Positions 29,886-41,750 of a DNA stretch of 64,000 nt are shown in pieces. The position numbers were made by a program, and so were the translations under genes. The DNA is from Gari tellinella (lineage: Eukaryota > Mollusca > Bivalvia > Cardiida > Psammobiidae), in NCBI GenBank assembly GCA_922989275.2, contig OV277871.1:2294001-2358000 (forward strand). Reading direction: 5' to 3'. Each line of letters opens with the position of its first letter. The stretch's first letter is position 1. The notes beneath the pieces are model-generated. The model had not been told where the DNA came from. It did no database searches and was given only the letters and a program-made list of their open reading frames with translations.

Positions 29886-30636
29886 CGTTACTCAGTTTCA
29901 AAGTTCAGATCAGAATGAGACTAGATTCTGAAAAAAACTGTTATTCATCTGGATGCAACTACTTGTTAATGTCGTATTTCTGCAGTTTTGATCTTGATTT
30001 AAACTCAGACTTTTACCACTTAAATTAAGATTTATTACATTAATAATATCATGATTTGATATATATGATTTTTAAAATATCAGATCAGGGTTTACACTGT
30101 TCGTTCAGCATGTTACTGCAGGACCGACTTTATGTGTTCGATATTAATAAAAATTATGGAAATGTTGGACCATTAACGACCCACCAAATGGATCGAAACG
30201 ACCTACCTCTAACATTAATGCCGAAACGACCTATGTCAAAACAACCTAGGCCGAAACTAACAAGGGCCGAATCGACACGTTACCTTTTCTCTTTAAAAGA
30301 GAGTACCTGCACCCTTCGTACACAACGAAAGTGAAAGTAGGTTTGTGATCATCATATTTACTTTAGAGGGTTATGTTCATTTACCTGCAGTTTATTATTT
30401 TAAATCGTTTCACTGTTTTTTCTACATGTAATACAGTTTTCAAAATTAATCGATTTTACGTTTTGAAGCGATATCACTGAGTATTGCTTTCTTGGGCGGA
30501 TGAGAAACTGAGTCAAAGTCTTGGGAACGACGGTAATTCAAAGATTTGAAACCATAAAAAACCGGAACATATCTTTTTTTCTGAATTTTATTCCATTGTG
30601 GCTTCGTGCAGTTCTGTTTAAATGGATAAGGTCAAC
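29886..30636. other. no gene; short minisatellite
   Basis: At 30175-30275 six or so imperfect units of CCGAAACGACCTA make up most of an open frame of 92 codons, which I do not accept as a gene. Confidence 0.4.
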
Positions 30637-31093
30637 CCGTTCACTGTCAAGCCGACAACACTTACATTTTCAAACAGTTGGATCCTGATCAGAGGCCGCG
30701 TAAAGCGGCGTCTAGTCGGGGTTTAAACTGTTTTACAACATACAGTGGAGAAAATGTTATTCTTTCCCGTTTAAACGCAAACGAAACGCAAATGCATTGC
30801 AATAAAATGGAGACAATGACAATTTTGACAATCTTGATTATTAATTTTAAATCTACGTGGACAACAGTTACCCGGCGTCTGATCAGGCTCCAAACTGGTT
30901 GCAATGAAAAAAATAAACGCTTTTATTGGGAAAGAATAACGTATTCTTCTGTGTAGCAATGTTTCATAGGTTCAAAAACATTTAGAAAATCCGAAATGTT
31001 ATCAATGAAGGCAGACGAACATTTAAAGCAGACGATATTACGGCACTGACTGTGTTAAACGGGTTATTACGTCATAATGGCAGCGAATGAGTT
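30637..31093. mobile_element. PAL-B MITE interrupted by a PAL-A
   Basis: Left AACCCGTTCACTGTCAAGC with core hairpin 30673-30735 (GGCCGCGTAAAGCGGC); then PAL-A at 30741-30955. It resumes with AGGCAGACGAAC, AAGCAGACGATATTACGG and TAATGGCAGCGAATGAGTTA. Confidence 0.7.
30741..30955 (-). mobile_element. PAL-A MITE nested in PAL-B, half hairpin
   Basis: TACAGTGGAGAAAATG to GTATTCTTCTGTGTA. Only the CCCGGCGTCTGATCAGGC arm of the core survives. Inserted after the hairpin of the host PAL-B. Confidence 0.75.
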
Positions 31094-31144
31094 ACCATAC
31101 CCACTGCTTGGGCGATCATAATATAGTGATCTATTCAGTTCATT

Positions 31145-31539
31145 GTACAGTATTCCCTTTCCACAACGGCCCTCACAACAACGACTCCCTCCTTAAGACG
31201 ACCCTTGCCGCGGTTCCCTAAAGAGGACAATTATGTCTAACGCTTTTACTGCTGCACTATCGTCTGCTTAAAATTGTCGTCTGCTGTTTTTGTCTCAAAG
31301 TTACATATAAGTGGAGATTTTGATAGAATAAATATATGGACGAGTGACAAACAGCTTGAGTTCAGATCAGACGCCGCGTTAGGCGGCGTCTGATCTGGAT
31401 TCAAGCTGTTTGCAAATGTAAACCATGTCTTAATTTCCCCTCCCTATAACGACTCCCTCTGAACAACACACACAATCACACACACGCACACGAATCTGTG
31501 TCTCCCATTTAGTGTCGTTGTAGAGAGGGAGCACTACGT
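31145..31539. mobile_element. PAL-C MITE
   Basis: TACAGTATTCCCTTTCCACAAC to GTAGAGAGGGAGCACTACGTA. Core hairpin 31349-31410 with GAGTTCAGATCAG/CTGATCTGGATTC arms and centre GCGTTAGGC. Includes a small CACACACGCACAC tract near 31470. Confidence 0.8.
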
Positions 31540-31701
31540 AACTATATGACCATATCGCTCAACTATCTTTGCTGTATCCCGTAACTGAACAGCAGTCGTG
31601 TTAATTATTAAACGTTGATCACTTTAAATAAAGTGAGTTTAAACAGATGATGGTAGAGATGATAAGATTGCATTATAACACAAGGTTAACTGTCTTACAT
31701 G

Positions 31702-31894
31702 CAGAGCTCCAGATAAGGGGAGTATTTCAAAAATTAAAATCTTTATTTCTGCATTAATTCCTATGGTGTCACTACTCATTAGAATTGTCTCTTTGAGACA
31801 ATTCTAATGAGTAGTAACACCATAGGATTTGGTGATGAAATGAGTGAAAAAATGTCGGACTTGTTCGGTTTACTCCCTCTTATCTGGAGCCCTG
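31702..31894. mobile_element. PAL-D MITE with 8-bp target duplication CTTACATG
   Basis: CAGAGCTCCAGATAAGGGG to CTTATCTGGAGCCCTG. The inner palindrome CTCATTAGAATTGTC/GACAATTCTAATGAG is perfect. CTTACATG lies directly on both sides, supporting a hAT-type mechanism. Confidence 0.85.
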
Positions 31895-31910
31895 CTTACA
31901 TGTACTCTCT

Positions 31911-32111
31911 TTAACCCTTTGCCTGCTGATCGTGACTTTCCTGCTTGTTGCAAACAGTTTAGATCCGGATAACGGTGGCGTCTGATCTGGATCCACACTG
32001 TTTGACACTCGTCTTTAGCTTGCTTTACCTAAACAATGTATACATCTGAATGCAATAAGTTTTGCAGACGACAATTCGAAGCAGACGAAATCACCGCAGA
32101 ATAAGGGTTAA
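31911..32111. mobile_element. PAL-B-like MITE (TTAACCCTTTGCCTG ends)
   Basis: TTAACCCTTTGCCTGCTGATCG to GCAGAATAAGGGTTAA. The central hairpin has lost its tip (GATCCGGATAACGGTGGCG). TTTTGCAGACGACAATTCG and AAGCAGACGAAATC follow, the same order as in PAL-B. Confidence 0.7.
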
Positions 32112-32387
32112 GGGGAGACAATAGGAACTTTCTGTGTTACATTCACCATATTTTAAGTTCATACAAAGTCAATTAGTCTTATTTTAGTAGTCGTAATAAT
32201 GGGGATGAGGGTTCTGTAAAGTAAATATACTGAAGCAACGCAACAAAATGATTCGCGGAGAGCAGATTCATAAGCCCCGCCTCCTCTTTGAAAGATATCC
32301 TCAAAAAAACTCTCGAAAAATCGCGTCTATACGAAATAAACGTCATTTATTTTCAATGGAATTTAAATGGGGCGAAGGTAATTATAT

Positions 32388-32638
32388 TACAGTGGAGAAA
32401 ACGTTATTCTTTCCCAATAAACGCGTTTACGCTAAATATATTATTCCCATTGCAAACAGTATGGAGCCAGATCAGTCGCCGAGTAACTCGGCGTCTGATC
32501 AGGCTCCAAACTGTTTGCCACTAAGATAAACAGTATTCGTCAGAATTGTCCAAAGGTTGTACATTTTTACCTTTTAGTGCTTTGCGTTTGCGTTTAATTT
32601 GCGTTTAAACGGGACATAATAACGTTTTCTCCACTGTA
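32388..32638 (+). mobile_element. PAL-A MITE, copy 8
   Basis: Intact ends. The core hairpin 32453-32517 has the centre GCCGAGTAACTCGGC, differing from the GGG/CCC of most PAL-A copies by a paired change. Confidence 0.9.
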
Positions 32639-32955
32639 CGCATATGCGAACTTCGCTAATGAACGTAATCGACCACAATCTCGCTGTTGGTATGGCCAAC
32701 ATTTTGATTTACACGAATAGTATGCACGTTCAATATCTAAATATAACTCTAATCCCGATAAAATGTATATTCATGTCAAGTTGCAAACAGATTATATTTA
32801 TTTTAGACGCCGTAGGCATGACTATGTCAAAGTTGTTTAACATTGAAATGGATTTATTTAGTTTAACCAATTACTCCATAAAAACGCTTCTCATTTAGTC
32901 CTCCACTAAAGAAATAGTTCCTGTTTTAACAGGAATGAATATGCTTACTTTACTT
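32639..32955. other. no recognisable gene
   Basis: One 84-codon plus frame without domain character. Confidence 0.3.
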
Positions 32956-34937
32956 GCTTAATTCGACAGAGTATGGCGGATGATGTTTTTCCATACATTC
33001 CTGTCATTCATAGCTGTAGGCAGATCATTCAATTGCAGTCCTGTGTCCTGACGTAATGTATCTGTATAGGTGAGCCGGGGTCTACCATTTGACCTTGTCC
33101 CATGCTTTGGTGTCCATAACACAAGTTGGCTTACTGGTAATTCTGGATGACGGAAACCGTCTTCTTTCTCGGATTTTTGATGAAATGGATGGAGTTTTAC
33201 CGTAGAGCTCTGTGTTTGTTGTATGCAATGACTAATGGACTTGCTTCACTTCTCTCAGCATTCTTGTATATATGCCGTCGAGCTTGCGCTCCAACTGTTT
33301 TGACAATGTCTAAGCTTCACATCCATATAAAAGAACCGATTCCACTGTTGCCATGAAGAAGTTTAGCTTGAGATGGTCTGCAATTTTACTTTTCCATATA
33401 GTTCTCATGGAGTTAAGAGCTTGCCAAGCAAGGGCAATACGAATTCTCATATCGTTTGCTGTCTCGTCTACCCAAGATCCCAGGTACTTAAAGTCTTTGA
33501 CTAATTCAAGTGAAGAGCCATCCATGTTCTTAATTTCTATGTCGTCTCCAGTGTTATAAGCCATATATTTGGTCTTCTTAGCATTGAGATGAAGACCCAC
33601 TTTTGCGCACTGATCCTCGACAGCTATATGCATTTCCTGTGCTTGTTATATTTCGTTTGAAACTAAATCAATGTCATCAGCGAAATCGAGAGCTGTGAGG
33701 GTAACAGGGCCTATTCTCCTACTCATTCTTTTGCTGATTGTGAAGCCAAATCTCTCCTCTTTTCCATTTAGCGCATAGTCAAGCACAATGACAAATAAGG
33801 GAGCTAGAGTATCGCCTTGAAGTAGTCCTGCTGTTATGTCGAAATCGTCTGTTATGCCATCTGGAGTAGTGACTATGGCTCGTGTGTCCTTGTAGCAATC
33901 TTGTATCGAATTACCAGCTTCTGTGGTATTCCATATGCTTCGAGTATGGCTATCATTTTCTCTCGGTAGACTGAATCAAAGGCCTTCTTGAAATCGATAA
34001 ATGTTACTATCGCTGGAAATTTGTTAACCTTGACACCTTCCATTATCCTCCGTAGTGCACGAACCTAGACTACGGTGGTTCTACCTTGTCTAAAGCTAGA
34101 GCTGTACGCAGACGTTGAGTATCATTCTGTTTCGGTCTTCGCCTGATTTGGGAATTGGTATAATGTTGAGAAGTGACCATTGGCTAGGTTTCTCTCCCTC
34201 GGCTAGTACTGTGTTAAACATGTCCAAGACCTCTTGGTCTAAATTGCACAGCTTCAATACTGTTGGTGGTATACCATCCGGTCCAACGCCCTTCCCTAGC
34301 TTGATGGACGTTTTAGCCTTCTGGAACTCTTCTTGAGCAAAGTGATCGTCTCTGATTGATAGGTCAGTGAATATTGGGTCTATGGTGGCAGTACTGTCAG
34401 ACACATTTGGAGGCTTGCCCGGTAGATTGTTGAAGTGATTAAACCAAGTTTTCACTCTTTCATCTGGTGTCTTGCCTGCCACCTGCCCTGCTTTTCTCCC
34501 CGTTATGTCATTAATGGCAGCTCATGCTTCGCTGTACTTTTGTTCGTAGCTGGCCTTTTCAATCCTAGAAATCCTGTCCGTTAGGTTTTCCTCACTTAGC
34601 TTGCTGTATATGGTATACAAATTCTCATTCGCTGCTTTAAGGGCCTCTCCACTTTCTTCATTTGTTTCAGTTGAGTGTTTTGGTAAGCATTCCTCATGTC
34701 CTGTCTGGCTTCTACCACTTCAGGGTGGTCCGAGAAACAAACTTTCCTCTTTTTCTTAGCATTTGGTGCCAACGCTTCTGCAGTTTGTTTATTGGCCTGT
34801 ATGAAGCACTCAAAGCAACTTGTCTGATCCATGTTTGACTCGTGCTGTGGGATGCTATATCTGTTCTTTATTACTACTTGGTATTTCATTTGCAGCTCAG
34901 TGTTTCTAGAAAAGTCTTTCCAATGAATATACACCAT
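32956..34937 (-). pseudogene. degenerate LINE ORF2 (reverse transcriptase)
   Basis: Several broken minus-strand frames are colinear with a LINE polyprotein. An upstream linker (34937-34596) comes first. The RT N-terminal region (34482-34096) has KLGKGVGPDGIPPTVLKL and WSLLNIIPIPKSG. Near 33800 LQGDTLAPLF-type residues and at about 33666-33696 the catalytic FADDIDL are readable. Then KYLGSWVDETAN and SVLLYGCEA (33633-33310). The extreme C-terminus has RPRLTYTDTLRQDTG and WKNIIRHTLSN, ending at a stop near 32956. At least three frameshifts or stops separate the pieces, and no endonuclease domain is seen at the 5' side. Confidence 0.8.
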
Positions 34938-35046
34938 AATAAATGTTTTCTATATCTTTAAGGGACATTCTGCTTTACTTTCAGTCTGCTTGAAGCAAAT
35001 ATCTGTCTTCAATACTAAAAACAATTTATTTCGGGGGAAATGGTTA
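34938..35046. mobile_element. PAL-F fragment
   Basis: GACATTCTGCTTTACTTTCAG, then TCTGCTTGAAGC, CTTCAATACTAAAAAC and AAATGGTTAA: the right half of PAL-F abutting the LINE. Confidence 0.6.
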
Positions 35047-35363
35047 AATTGACATAAAACTAATCTTTAATTATTTTCAGGCGACAGTTATCAACTTATT
35101 TGGTCGGATGAACTGTTAAAAAGAAGCAGCCATGCAAGATCTCATAAATAATCTAACATACTTCAAGTACATTAATTTAAATGCAATGCATTGACTCCCT
35201 ATAAAACAAGGACAAAATACTTAATTTCGAAGAGAATGGAGATTCATTTACTGTTGATATTTTTGCAGTCACTATTGACGATTACGATCTGTCTAGTAAT
35301 GTTTTATACAACGTAATTAGTCTGTAACACGACATACAATTGTCAACTGTACTATCTATTATA
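35047..35363. other. no recognisable gene
   Basis: AT-rich, no supported feature. Confidence 0.3.
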
Positions 35364-35690
35364 TACAGTGCTTCCTTTCTTCAACGACACCCAATGGGAG
35401 ACAAAAATTATGTGCGTTGTTCGGAGGGAGTCGTAATATGGAGGCTTACATTTGCAAACAGATTGAATCCAGATCAGAAGCCGCGTAACGCGGCGTCTGC
35501 TCTGGATTCAAGCTGTTTGACACTCGTCATTAAGTTTTTTCTGTCAAAATGTCCATTATGTGACCTTGAGAAAAACAGCAGACGATAATTTTAAGCAGAT
35601 GACATTGCAGCCATGAATATGTTGGACATAATTGTCCTGTTTAGGGAACTGCGCCATAGGTCGTTGTAAGGAGGGAGTCATTGTTTAAAA
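35364..35690. mobile_element. PAL-C MITE, right end decayed
   Basis: TACAGTGCTTCCTTTCTTCAAC, core hairpin 35454-35518 with AAGCCGCGTAACGCGGCGTC, CAGCAGACGATAATTTTAAGC, then CGTTGTAAGGAGGGAGTC. The terminal GGGAACACTGTA is lost. Confidence 0.75.
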
Positions 35691-36016
35691 TTCTGTCATT
35701 AAAATGCATTATTATTTATTCATGGACTTGCATACAGGGTTAATTATATTTTTCCCGTCGCAGACGGGTCTGTTTTGTCTTTTGACCGCAACTCTATGAA
35801 ACAATTTAACCAATCAGGAATGATCAGAAATCCTGGTCAATGATCACGTGCTTGAAATGCAGTACTCTTCTCGGCCAATGGCCTAGACTGGCGTTCTGTT
35901 ATTTTTTCACATCAATCTTGCGAGTGTAAACCTGGCAAAACATTGAGATGCAGTCTATGTCATCATTTCTAAATTTAGCATGAATAAGCTCTAAATTTAG
36001 CATGTGGGAAATACTG

Positions 36017-36266
36017 TACAGTGGAGAATGTGTTATTCTTTCCCAATAAACCTGTTTACGCTAAAACTATTATTTGCAGTGCAAACAATTTGGAGACAGA
36101 TCAGACGCCGGGTAACCCGGCGTCTGATCAGGCTCCAAACTGTTTGCCACCAAGATAAACATGAAATATCAGAATTGTCCAAAAGTTGTTCTTTTCTACG
36201 TTTTAGTGTTTTTCGTTTGCGTACGTTTGCGTTTAAACGGGAAAGAATAACAGATTCTCCACTGTA
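36017..36266 (+). mobile_element. PAL-A MITE, copy 9
   Basis: Intact 250-bp copy. Core hairpin 36080-36147. The inner box is CCAATAAACCTGTTTACGC, one change from the usual ACGCGT. Confidence 0.9.
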
Positions 36267-37144
36267 CCCCACACAAAACTTTAACCTGCGACGGAATATC
36301 TTTTTTAAAGATATTTCTTGTTAAACATAATAATAATGGGCAATATCGATCTTGAAAAGGTTTACGTATAGATAAGCTTCAATGTGTGGCTTTATATAGT
36401 TCGATCAAATCGTATACATGTATACCGATTTAATTGACTTGTAAGTCACTAAACTAAAACGTACATGTAAGTAGACATATAATTGGACCGTATATAACAT
36501 CACTAATTCTAATCAACGAAGACTAGAAAATAACATGTCCCTTGATCACTGCGTTATAGATTGACAAGTCAATAACTCGGACACTTAAAAAAATACTTTG
36601 GATCAGATGTACACTTTTTACCGAAATAAATCTATCTATCTATCTATCTGTCTCGAACCTATGACCTTTGCATTGCTAGTCAACCACTATACTGACTGCG
36701 CTATGAAGGATTATACTAAATCGTATCAACATTTCCTTTATATAAATTTTCTAGTATAAGGACGTATGGAAAAGATCAAGTCGTCAAGACGCATATCCGC
36801 TCGCCCGCAAGACCGACTTCCGTATGCGAAAGGCTTTAATGGAGAAAATAAGAGAAAATAGTTAAATAATTAGTTTACTCGCTCATATCTGGAGTCCTGT
36901 ATTAAATAAGATATATTCAAATTGTACTAAAACACTTTAATTACATACAATAACCAAGACTGCTAATAAAATATCGCATGTTTTATTTATTATACGTGTT
37001 CAAGTTTCTATATTATTGCAATGATTAATTATGTTCATAAATGGTAATGCACGCAATACTTCCATAGAACAAAATATTAATCAAATATATTAAAAGATTG
37101 TGAGAAGAAACTTTTCGAAAATATCGCTCTTATTCTAAGGCCCA
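36267..37144. other. no gene; SINE-like relic and microsatellite
   Basis: Holds the palindrome GAATATCTTTTTTAAAGATATT near 36294, a TCTA microsatellite at 36628-36652 and a PAL-D right-end scrap near 36870-36900. Confidence 0.4.
36640..36718 (-). pseudogene. tRNA-derived relic (SINE head)
   Basis: Minus strand: TCCTTCATAGCGCAGTCAG, TATAGTGGTTGACTAGC and AGGTCATAGGTTCGAGAC give A-box-like and B-box-like blocks at tRNA spacing. The adjacent TCTA tail suggests a SINE. Confidence 0.45.
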
Positions 37145-37387
37145 GGGGCCCGTTTCATAAAACTTCGTATGACAAAAACTGTCGTAAGTCAAAACTTTAA
37201 AATACATTTAATTTCTGATATATATATCTAATCCTGTATTGTGACATATCTTTGGAATCGTCTTTTCAAGACGATTCCAAAGAAATGTCACAAGACAGGA
37301 TTAGATGGAGAAATAAATAATAATTGTGACTTTTGTAATATGACTAACGACAACATTTGTTATCCGAAGCTTTATGAGACGGGCACC
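37145..37387. mobile_element. PAL-E MITE
   Basis: GGGGCCCGTTTCATAAAAC and CTTCGTATGAC at the left, GAAGCTTTATGAGACGGGCACC at the right. Inner palindrome TCTAATCCTGT...ACAGGATTAGA with GGAATCGTCTTTTCAAGACGATTCC in the centre. Second copy at 58192. Confidence 0.85.
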
Positions 37388-37624
37388 AGTGTATTCGACA
37401 TTATTGCGGGGAGACGGTAAAACCTCTTCACTGACATGACGTCATCAATTTGAAATAATTATCGTCTGGTTTAATTACGGCGCATTCTTCTTTTCTCAAC
37501 CTGCTTTAAGTGGTCATCGTTTGTCAAAACTAGACACAGGCTATGGGGTAAAGAGTTTATGTATATATTGATACAAACATGGCTATGTCTAACAGGGGGG
37601 GAAGACGTTACATAATTACCGTTT

Positions 37625-37882
37625 AGTCCCTTCACTGCCACGACGTCATCAGCATTAAAATGTCGTCTACTTTTATGTCTCAAATTCAAATTTTGGGTGG
37701 TTTGCCTTAAACTATTCGGCGCCATATGTCGCGGTGCCGTAAAACCCAACTGAGCCAACTGACTTAAAATATATAATTGAGTGTCAAACAGTTTGGATCC
37801 TGACCAGACGCCGCGTAACGCGTCGTCGGATCAGGATCCAAACTGTTTGCAAATTACTATTGTACTCGGGGTAAGGCAGTTC
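37625..37882. mobile_element. PAL-B MITE with SINE-tail insertion
   Basis: TAGTCCCTTCACTGCCACGACG, then a SINE tail at 37697-37757 (GGCGCCATATGTCGCGGTGCCG), then core hairpin 37786-37850 with GCGTAACGC, then GGGGTAAGGCAG. Confidence 0.7.
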
Positions 37883-38360
37883 TGTGATTCAACCTTTCAG
37901 TGACCTGCAATCACCAAATATCGTCTCCCTTAGAATTGTTGTATACATTTTTTATTCAAAGTCAGATTTCAGGAAGTATGACCGAATGTACATGTATATC
38001 GATAAATGTAAACAGTTTGGATCCTGATCAGACGCCGCGTTACGACTTCAGTCGCGTATGGCGATGAATGGGTAAACTCTTGCGAATATGTTTGCAGCGA
38101 AATAAACTTGCTGCAATAAGCAAAGAAAATGACTTTATAGATGTCCTTACCCCAAGGATATAAAGCTTTTGAGTTGAGTCTAAAATCGTTCTCAAGCATT
38201 TGATTGGTCAGATTTGACCTTTTGCTAATCGTCCTTCACAAACAGTGTGCCTGTAAAGAACGGCATGTGTTCTGTGCAAACAGTGTAGACCCTGATCAGA
38301 AAGGGAGGCCTCTGTGTATGCACTGTTTGTTATTTTACAATATATTGCAGAAAACAAGAT
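37883..38360. other. no gene; half hairpin and short palindrome
   Basis: TAAACAGTTTGGATCCTGATC...GCCGCGTTACGAC at 38008-38046 is half a core hairpin. GTGCAAACAGTGTAGACCC...GCACTGTTTG at 38275-38332 is a distinct short palindrome type. Confidence 0.4.
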
Positions 38361-38610
38361 TACAGTGGAGAATCTGTTATTCTTTCCCAATAAACGCGTT
38401 TACCCTAAAACTATTATTTTCACTGCAAACAGTTTGGAGCCAGATCAGACGCCGGGTAACCCGGCGTCTGATCAGGCTCCAAACTGTTTGCCACCATGAC
38501 AAACATGAATTATCAGAATTGTCAAAAAGTTGTACTTTTCTACGTTTTAGTGTTTTGCGTTTGCGTACGTTTGCGTTTAAACGGGAAAGAATAACAGATT
38601 CTCCACTGTA
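38361..38610 (+). mobile_element. PAL-A MITE, copy 10
   Basis: Intact. Core hairpin 38424-38491 with GCCGGGTAACCCGGC. Confidence 0.9.
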
Positions 38611-38956
38611 AGTAGTCATAAACGGAATGAACTTAATTGGAACTGGAGTTTCAGGGTTGAATAAGTCTCCTATACCACTAAAGTAGGGACATTAACGTAA
38701 AGTCTTTGAATACATTGGATTGGGGAATATTAACTACATGTACTATGTACAGGTCACTGTGGCCTTCACTTATGATCTCAATGATAGAAATAACTTGTCA
38801 AGGGCATGTTTATTATACCACATCGGCAAGGAATAACATAGCTGGAGGGAGAGTTCTTCTTGTGATTGAGGAGTGTCGCTTGTATGCATTGGTGTATTTA
38901 CCAATTGTACAAGTCACTTACCGTAACACAGTTCTTAATCAGTCTAAATTCACAAC

Positions 38957-40043
38957 TACAGTGTTCCCTCCCTACAACAGCCCCCCCCCCCAAACAACGA
39001 CTCCCTCCTTACAACGACCCTTGTCGCTGTTGCCTAAACAGGGCAATTATGTCCAACCTATTCAAGGCTACAATGACGTCTGATAAACATTGTCGTGTGC
39101 TGTTTTTCTCAAAGTTACATAATGGACATTTTGACAGAAATGACGAGAAACAAACATCTATCTATCTATATATATATACTGCATCACCCTCGTACTGAGT
39201 AATACGTGCAGCTGCGCGTCAGAGCAGATTAATAAGAGGAAAAGTTAAAAGTAATAAAGAACAGAATGATATACAGTTAAAAGTCTTGTTACTGATTAGC
39301 AAGAGGATTTATTGACAGTTTAAAAATAGGATAAAAACACTGCTTCTGCACTTAATAAACATGTCTAAGGCCACCGACTGCCAGCTTAAACTGATCTAGA
39401 TCAGGTATAAGGGCAATGTCGGTTGGTAAGCTATTCCAAATAATGATTGTCGCCGGAAAAAAAAGAGAATTTGTAATAGTTTGCTGGAGTGTGGATTTGT
39501 CGATAGGAGAGTGGATGCATGTGGCGTGTCAGTCTGATTGGATGCTGCAGATACGAGGGTGCTGGAAGTGCGACTAGGCCGTGAACAATTTTATAGAACA
39601 TAACAAGTCTGGAGTCAGTTCGTCTGTCCTCAAGGGTCCGCCAGCCTAGTTCCTGTTGCATTTTCGTAACACTTTCATATGGAGAATAGTTCCCCTTGAC
39701 CCACCTAACTGCCCTCCTCTGAACCATCTCAACCTGCCTAATGCTCTGTTGGGTGTATGGACTCCAGACCACAGAGGCGTATTCCACCTGTGGTCTGACG
39801 AGTGTCTTGTAAGCCACTTCCCTGACGTCTTGGTTTGTGGTCCTGATGTTTCGTCTCAGGAAGCCTAGGGTGCGGTTAGCTTGTTGAGTTATGTTATTTA
39901 CATGAGTATTCCAACATAAGTCAGATCTGCATTCAAGCTGTTTGCAAATGTAAGCCAATTTCCCTCCCTAAAACGACTCCCTCCGAACAATGAACACCAT
40001 TAATGTCTCCCAGGGGGTGTCGTTGTAAAGAGGAAGCGCTGTA
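38957..40043. mobile_element. PAL-C MITE interrupted by a LINE
   Basis: TACAGTGTTCCCTCCCTACAAC to AGAGGAAGCGCTGTA. The LINE at 39159-39925 lies in the hairpin region: left stops at GAGAAACAAAC, right resumes at GTCAGATCTGCATTCAAGC. A run of nine C at about 38986 is unusual for the family. Confidence 0.8.
39159..39925 (-). pseudogene. LINE reverse-transcriptase C-terminal fragment with 3' microsatellite
   Basis: Minus frame 39925-39431: HVNNITQQANRTLGFLRRN, LVRPQVEYASVVWSPYT and RRAVRWVKGNYSPYESVT, a pattern typical of Jockey/CR1-group elements. After a frameshift at an A-run near 39460 it continues as IIIWNSLPTDIALIPDLDQF and ends near 39365. A TATA/TAGA microsatellite at 39159-39181 forms the 3' tail. 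5'-truncated. Confidence 0.8.
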
Positions 40044-40181
40044 CTAAATTCTAATGGTAACAGTTGACAATATTTCTAATTAGACATTATTATTTCAATG
40101 AATGAGAGTATGGTATCATCGTGGCAGAAAATGGTTGAAATCAGTTTACCAAGACTGACATTCTCTATGGCACTTTGTTTT

Positions 40182-40389
40182 AACCCCTTCACGTGCCATG
40201 ACGTTATTTGCTTTAAACAATTGTCGTCTGCTTTTATTTCTCAGATTTAAAGTTTATATATTTTCAACTATTTTGATTTAAGAAATATCAAAAAATGAGT
40301 GTCAAACAGTTTGGATCCTGATGTGACGCGGCGTCCAGGATCCAAACTGTTTGCTAATAACTACTGTATTCGGCAGTGAAGGGGTTAAT
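40182..40389. mobile_element. PAL-B MITE, hairpin tip deleted
   Basis: TTAACCCCTTCACGTGCCATG to GGCAGTGAAGGGGTTAA, both ends well kept. The hairpin (40303-40350) reads GGATCCTGATGTGACGCGGCG TCCAGGATCC, so its central part is missing. Confidence 0.85.
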
Positions 40390-40477
40390 TTTCAGTAAAT
40401 TGATAATTTACATATCATGAATAATGATAAGCCTTTTAACGCATATACGCACGATGTACATTTCCCTTGTTTACTTA

Positions 40478-40545
40478 TAGATGATGATCAGTTGGGTTTT
40501 ACGGCACTGCGACACAAAAAGGTCATACAGCGCCGATCGTGTAGT
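40478..40545 (-). mobile_element. SINE 3'-tail fragment
   Basis: Minus strand: CGGCGCTGTATGACC, TGTGTCGCAGTGCCGTAAAAC, CCAACTGATCATC. Confidence 0.5.
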
Positions 40546-40862
40546 AAGTGATTTAATAGGTTATTTAACAATTATACAACTTACAATGTATCTAAACCAC
40601 ATAACATGGAAGAAAATAATTACATTGTATCTTTAAATCAGAGTACTGCCCAATACAAGACAAACGTAATATAACTTTTTCCTGAAGGAATTAGTCCTTT
40701 GAGGACAAGATACACTCATTGACAAATACATGCAATAATAAGGAACATTATATATTTGACCTTGAACATGAACACAGCTGTGCGTCCTATATTAGACCCT
40801 GTTATCACATCGTTCATTGAACATTTCACAGCTGTGTTCACGTCCTGTTGAATTTGATAGAG
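40546..40862. other. no gene; CACAGCTGTG inverted pair
   Basis: GAACATGAACACAGCTGTG near 40766 and CACAGCTGTGTTCACGTC near 40828 form a loose inverted repeat. Nothing else recognised. Confidence 0.3.
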
Positions 40863-41670
40863 TACAGTGGCGAAAACGTTATTCTTTCCCAATAAACGCG
40901 TTTACGCTAACATTATTATTTCCATTACAAACAGTTTGAAGCCAGATCAGACGCCGGGTAACCCTGCGTCTGATCAGGCTCCAAACTTTTTGCCACCAAC
41001 ATAAACATGAATTATTAGAATTGTCCAAAAGTTGTATTTTTCTACGTTTTAGTGCTTTGCGTTTGCGTTTCGTTTGCGTTTAAAGACATCACATGACCAA
41101 GCTTGGGTGGTAACACCTACCTCCGTATTTAGTTTGAGTCAAAGCATGCAGAGCATGCACTAACAGTGGTAGCGTCTAGGCAAAGAATCATTCAGGCGTC
41201 TCATGTGAGGCCCGCACCTAATATTTGATAGCTTGGTAAGTAAAACCCATTGAAAAACTTATTGAGATCTATTATGTAAGGGCCTCTATTCAAAGCTGAG
41301 CCGTTGCCTGAAGACTTTTCTCATGCTGTATACCGGTATATACCTGTATTTTGACACCAACTAAACAATGGGGGGATCAATGAAAGGACTGGCTTGATGT
41401 CTTTAAACAGGAAAGACTGTGAGTTCGAATCCCAGTAGGGTCGTTCGGATGTTTCATGTGGGGAAGCCTTCCAGCTGGCTTGCGTAAGGTCGGTGGTTCT
41501 ACCATGTTGCCGATTTGTGCCTGAAACAGTGCATAGAGGACTTCTGGGGTCTTCCTCCACCTATAATTAGCTGGACGTCGCAATATGACTGAAATACTGT
41601 TGAAAGCGACGTAAAATCAAAACAAATCAAATCAAATTAAACGGGAAAGAATAACGTTTTCTCCACTGTA
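40863..41670 (+). mobile_element. PAL-A MITE interrupted by a SINE-containing insertion
   Basis: TACAGTGGCGAAAACG to TTCTCCACTGTA. Core hairpin 40928-40991. The element is split at CGTTTAAA|...|ACGGGAAAG, with TTAAA present on both sides of the insert (41080-41084, 41637-41641). Confidence 0.85.
41085..41636 (+). mobile_element. SINE-containing insertion (tRNA-like head, conserved middle, CAAAT tail)
   Basis: The first 315 bp repeat the segment at 29565-29885 in inverse orientation. From about 41405 a B-box (GTGAGTTCGAATCCCAGTAGG) is followed by GGAAGCCTTCCAGCTGGC, AAGGTCGGTGGTTCTACC and GGGGTCTTCCTCCACC. The end is TCGCAATATGACTG...GCGACGTAAAATC with a CAAAT tail. The middle block resembles, from memory, the conserved domain of bivalve Meta-type SINEs. 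Confidence 0.6.
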
Positions 41671-41750
41671 CTAGATAATCCCATATTGTCTCAGCATAAA
41701 CATGCGCAGGAGGTAGAACATTATTCCTTCCAAAAAATACGTTTATGCTT

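Noticed and set aside
36004..36324. Open frames of 60-135 codons over PAL-A copies (also at 18043, 23400, 32248, 38204, 56199, 60268 and 62479)
   Set aside because: The same translations recur on both strands of every copy because the MITE is nearly palindromic; they are non-coding repeats.
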